In this document: positions 61,440-64,000 of the stretch, piece after piece | How the letters are laid out: each line of letters begins with the position of its first letter | Position numbering within the stretch: the first letter of the stretch is position 1 | Source of the DNA: Perognathus longimembris pacificus | Taxonomy: Eukaryota; Chordata; Mammalia; Rodentia; Heteromyidae | Assembly: GCF_023159225.1 (NCBI RefSeq) | Contig: NC_063164.1 | Location: forward strand, 73,207,300 to 73,271,299 | Length of the DNA stretch: 64,000 bases | Direction of reading: 5' to 3' | Made by a program: the position numbers and the translations under genes | Notes under the pieces: generated by a model | The model's input: the letters and a program-made list of their open reading frames with translations, nothing else | Databases searched by the model: none | Told to the model about the DNA's origin: nothing

Positions 61440-62880
61440 TATGAGATAAAAAAGATGCATTGTTTTTGTCTTTCTGGGCCTGACTTACTTCACTTAGCAT
61501 GATTTTTTTCCCAATATTCTTTTATTTCTTGACAAATGATACACCATCTTTCTTTCTAATGAAAGGGTAATATTCCATTGTGTTTATATACTGCATTTCT
61601 TGATCCATTTGTCTATCGAGGGACATCTGGCTTAATTCAATACCTTGGCAATGGTTAAAAATGCTGCAATGAGCATGGTTGTACAGGTGTTTTGTTTTTT
61701 TTTTTCTTTACCATATCCTAGTTTGCAGTCTGTTGGATAAATGTCCAAGAGTGGGATTGCTAGATCATAGGATGGTTTTATATTTAATTTTTGAGAAACC
61801 TCCACACCACTTTCCATATAAGCTTAAACAGTTTACATTTCTTGCAACAGTGTAGTAGGCTTTCTGTTTTCCCACATTCAGGACAGCATCTGTCACTGAT
61901 TGTTATTTTGATGATGGCCATTCCAACTGGGGTAAAGTGGAATCTCAGTGTTGTTTTGATTTGCATTTCCTTCATGGCCAGAGATGTTGAGAATTTCTTC
62001 ATATGTAGATTAGACAGCTTTATTTCTTCATCTGAAAAGTCTATATTTAGTTCATTTCCCATTTTCTAACTGGGCTGTTCATTTTTTCAGGACTTAGTTT
62101 ATTAATCTATCTTTATACTCTGAATATTAGGCCTCACTCTAATATATGACTGGCAAAATCATCTACCATTCTGTTGGCTGTCTTTTTAGCTTGTTAACTG
62201 CATTTTTTCTCATGCAGAATCTTACTGCTTTGAAACAATCCCATGCATCAATTCTTTCTCTTATCTATTATATTTCTGGATATTTACTTATAAAGTTCTT
62301 GCCTGTACTGAGGAATATTTCTCCTACTCCTGCACGTAGTAATTTCCTAGTTTCAGTATTACATACAAGTCTTTGATTCATTTTGAACTGATGGTGATGC
62401 AAGGGATACATATTGATCCAGTTTTGTGCATGTGGATATCCAGTTTTACAAGCACAATTAGTTTATGAGGCCGTGTTTTTCCCATCTATGTTTTTGTCTC
62501 TCTTACAAATGTTGGATGGCAATGGGGTTTATTTTGGGTCTTCAATTCTTTTCCATAGGTCCTCATGACTTTGTATTGTGCTAGTAACAAGCTATTTTCT
62601 CCAGCATATTTCTGTAGTATAGTTTCCTGTTTGGAATTCTTACTAGATCCAGCACTACTTCCTGATCAGGCTTGGTTTTGCTCTTCAGGGATTTTACTAG
62701 TTCCATATAAATTTTTGGATTGGTTTCAGATGTTGAGATACTACTGGTATTGCATTGAATTTGTACCTTGCTTTGAACAGTATTAACATATTCATGCCAT
62801 CAATTCTACAAATACAGGAGCACTTCTACAAAATTTTATCCAGCTATTATCCTGACTGTCCTAATTGCTCTACTTAAAAT
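61440..62880 (-). mobile_element. ancient L1, ORF2 C-terminal third
   Basis: Minus-strand frames include NIKPSYDLAIPLLDIYPTDC and FHFTPVGMAIIKITISDRCCPECG with SLLHCC, remnants of the ORF2 C-terminus and its Cys/His cluster. Upstream are decayed RT-distal segments to about 62860 (gttccatataaatttttgga, tattgcattgaatttgtacc). Divergence is far above that of L1-A to E, suggesting a subfamily older than the geomyoid radiation. Confidence 0.88.
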
Positions 62881-63258
62881 TTTAATATTCTCAAATTTTA
62901 AACTTGTTTCCATACTTAATTTTTTTCTATGGGATATATAATCCCCTACTGTGAATTTTTTTTATTATCTATCTTCTTTGCCAAAAAGTCAACTACACAA
63001 CAGCAAGGCTGTTCAGTTTCAGCTCAGAATATTGTTTGAATGTAGTAGGCCTTCAGTAATCATAATAAGTATATACATAAGGAGACATATTAAAAAATAA
63101 ATCAATAAAACTGCATGAGCAAGAAAACACATAATGTGCTTAGTTTAATTATTCATCATTGATGAGAGCATTTAAGACGATAGGACTGAGGGCCAGATGA
63201 AGAAGTATAGGACCCTATTTTATGCACAAAATATTTTTTTTGAATCCTGCCCTTGAAA
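62881..63258. other. intergenic DNA
   Basis: Nothing recognised. Confidence 0.5.
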
Positions 63259-63477
63259 AGGGTGTTTGATTGTTTGCTTTTTGCCAGTGTTGGGGGTTGG
63301 ACTCAGGTCCTGAGCACTGTCCCTGGCTTCTTATTGCTCAAGGCAAGCACTCTGCCACTTGAGCCAGAGCGCCACTTCTGGCCTTTTCTCTATATGTGGT
63401 GCTGAGGAATGAAACCCAGGCCTTCATGTATACGAGGCAAGCACTACTGCCACTAGTCCATATAAAATAGGGTGTTT
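63259..63477 (-). mobile_element. IDL-Geo SINE, diverged, 9-bp TSD
   Basis: Core 63268-63468: tgccagtgttgggggttgga, ccacttgagccagagcgcca, gaggaatgaaacccaggcct, ccactagtccatat. The terminal ccccagcccc is lost. Repeat agggtgttt at 63259-63267 and 63469-63477. Confidence 0.88.
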
Positions 63478-64000
63478 AAAAAGATTTTCAAAGAGAATAT
63501 TAAAATGTTTAAAAAGTAGCTTTTGGTCATAGTTATATTATAGTAGCAGTTTGAAAATTCTAAATTAAGCGAATTTATTTTACACTATTTAAGTACTAAA
63601 TGTAAAAAAATTATGAGTATATTCAGAAAGAAGAACTAGCAGTAGTAAAATCATACTAATACAGGTACAATATTTGAAATGCTATCTCAATATTCTACAT
63701 AATCATTATGTAAAATTGTATAACCTCTCATAGTCAGTGCAAAGTCTGTCATGAAGAATTCAAGTAAAGGACAGATGGTTATCTGTCTAAAAAATTATAG
63801 TATTTTCATTGGAAAGTAAAGAAGGCTTTAGGCCCCACTTTATTTCTAGTATTTCCATTGTTTCTCTTAAAATATTTATTTATAAAAAGGTTATATTAGT
63901 AGCTAGATATGTAGACATATTAGTTTTATTTATGCACATATATAAATATATGTGATATGATATGGAAGCATACATAGTATATATTTACATGTATACTCAT
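63478..64000. other. AT-rich intergenic DNA
   Basis: Nothing recognised. Confidence 0.5.

Overview
This is a gene-desert window of a mammalian (rodent) nuclear genome. It contains no intact cellular protein-coding gene, no rRNA or tRNA gene, no CRISPR array and no bacterial-type feature. About half is recognisable as transposable elements, mostly LINE-1 (L1), with many short SINEs. The commonest young SINE is a dimer. Its left half is an ID-like, tRNA-Ala-derived monomer (ggggctggggatatagcc...ggttcgattccccagcacc). Its right half carries gtggctcaagtggcagagtgc...aggcccaggactggcc and ends in an A-tail. This matches the IDL-Geo SINE that I recall as restricted to Geomyoidea (pocket gophers, kangaroo rats, pocket mice), so a geomyoid rodent is the best guess. 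That assignment rests on memory of the family and not on a search.

Layout. 1-3480: AT-rich intergenic DNA with a GAAA microsatellite and a probable MaLR LTR end. 3495-11153: an older 5'-truncated L1 3' end, split by a nested full-length L1 (L1-A, 3887-11050, +); both insertions have exact target-site duplications (TSDs). 12069-16048: a 5'-truncated L1 (L1-B, -). 16-29 kb: intergenic DNA with SINEs, MIR relics, old L1 tails and a 62-bp AT-rich minisatellite. 29234-38953: a second full-length L1 (L1-C, -) with a perfect 15-bp TSD. It is interrupted by two SINEs and by a 1.8-kb composite block holding a C2H2 zinc-finger fragment and an L-threonine dehydrogenase (TDH) pseudogene fragment. 38.9-42.9 kb: old L1 pieces and SINEs. 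43598-48087: a 5'-inverted (twin-primed) L1 (L1-E) that contains a solo LTR. 48.1-53.8 kb: mostly unique DNA. 53826-57317: an L1-A-type 3' tail (+), then an internally deleted L1 (L1-D, -). 57.3-64 kb: unique AT-rich DNA with one ancient L1 and one SINE.

Two different L1 lineages coexist. L1-A/D have a GC-rich 5' UTR with ~104-bp repeats and a short non-G-rich 3' UTR. L1-B/C/E have a different 5' UTR, a different ORF1 and a G-rich purine tract in the 3' UTR. Every L1 ORF seen is broken by stops or frameshifts, so none looks capable of autonomous movement. The biology on show is retrotransposition history: nesting, inversion, internal deletion, LTR recombination and pseudogene capture.
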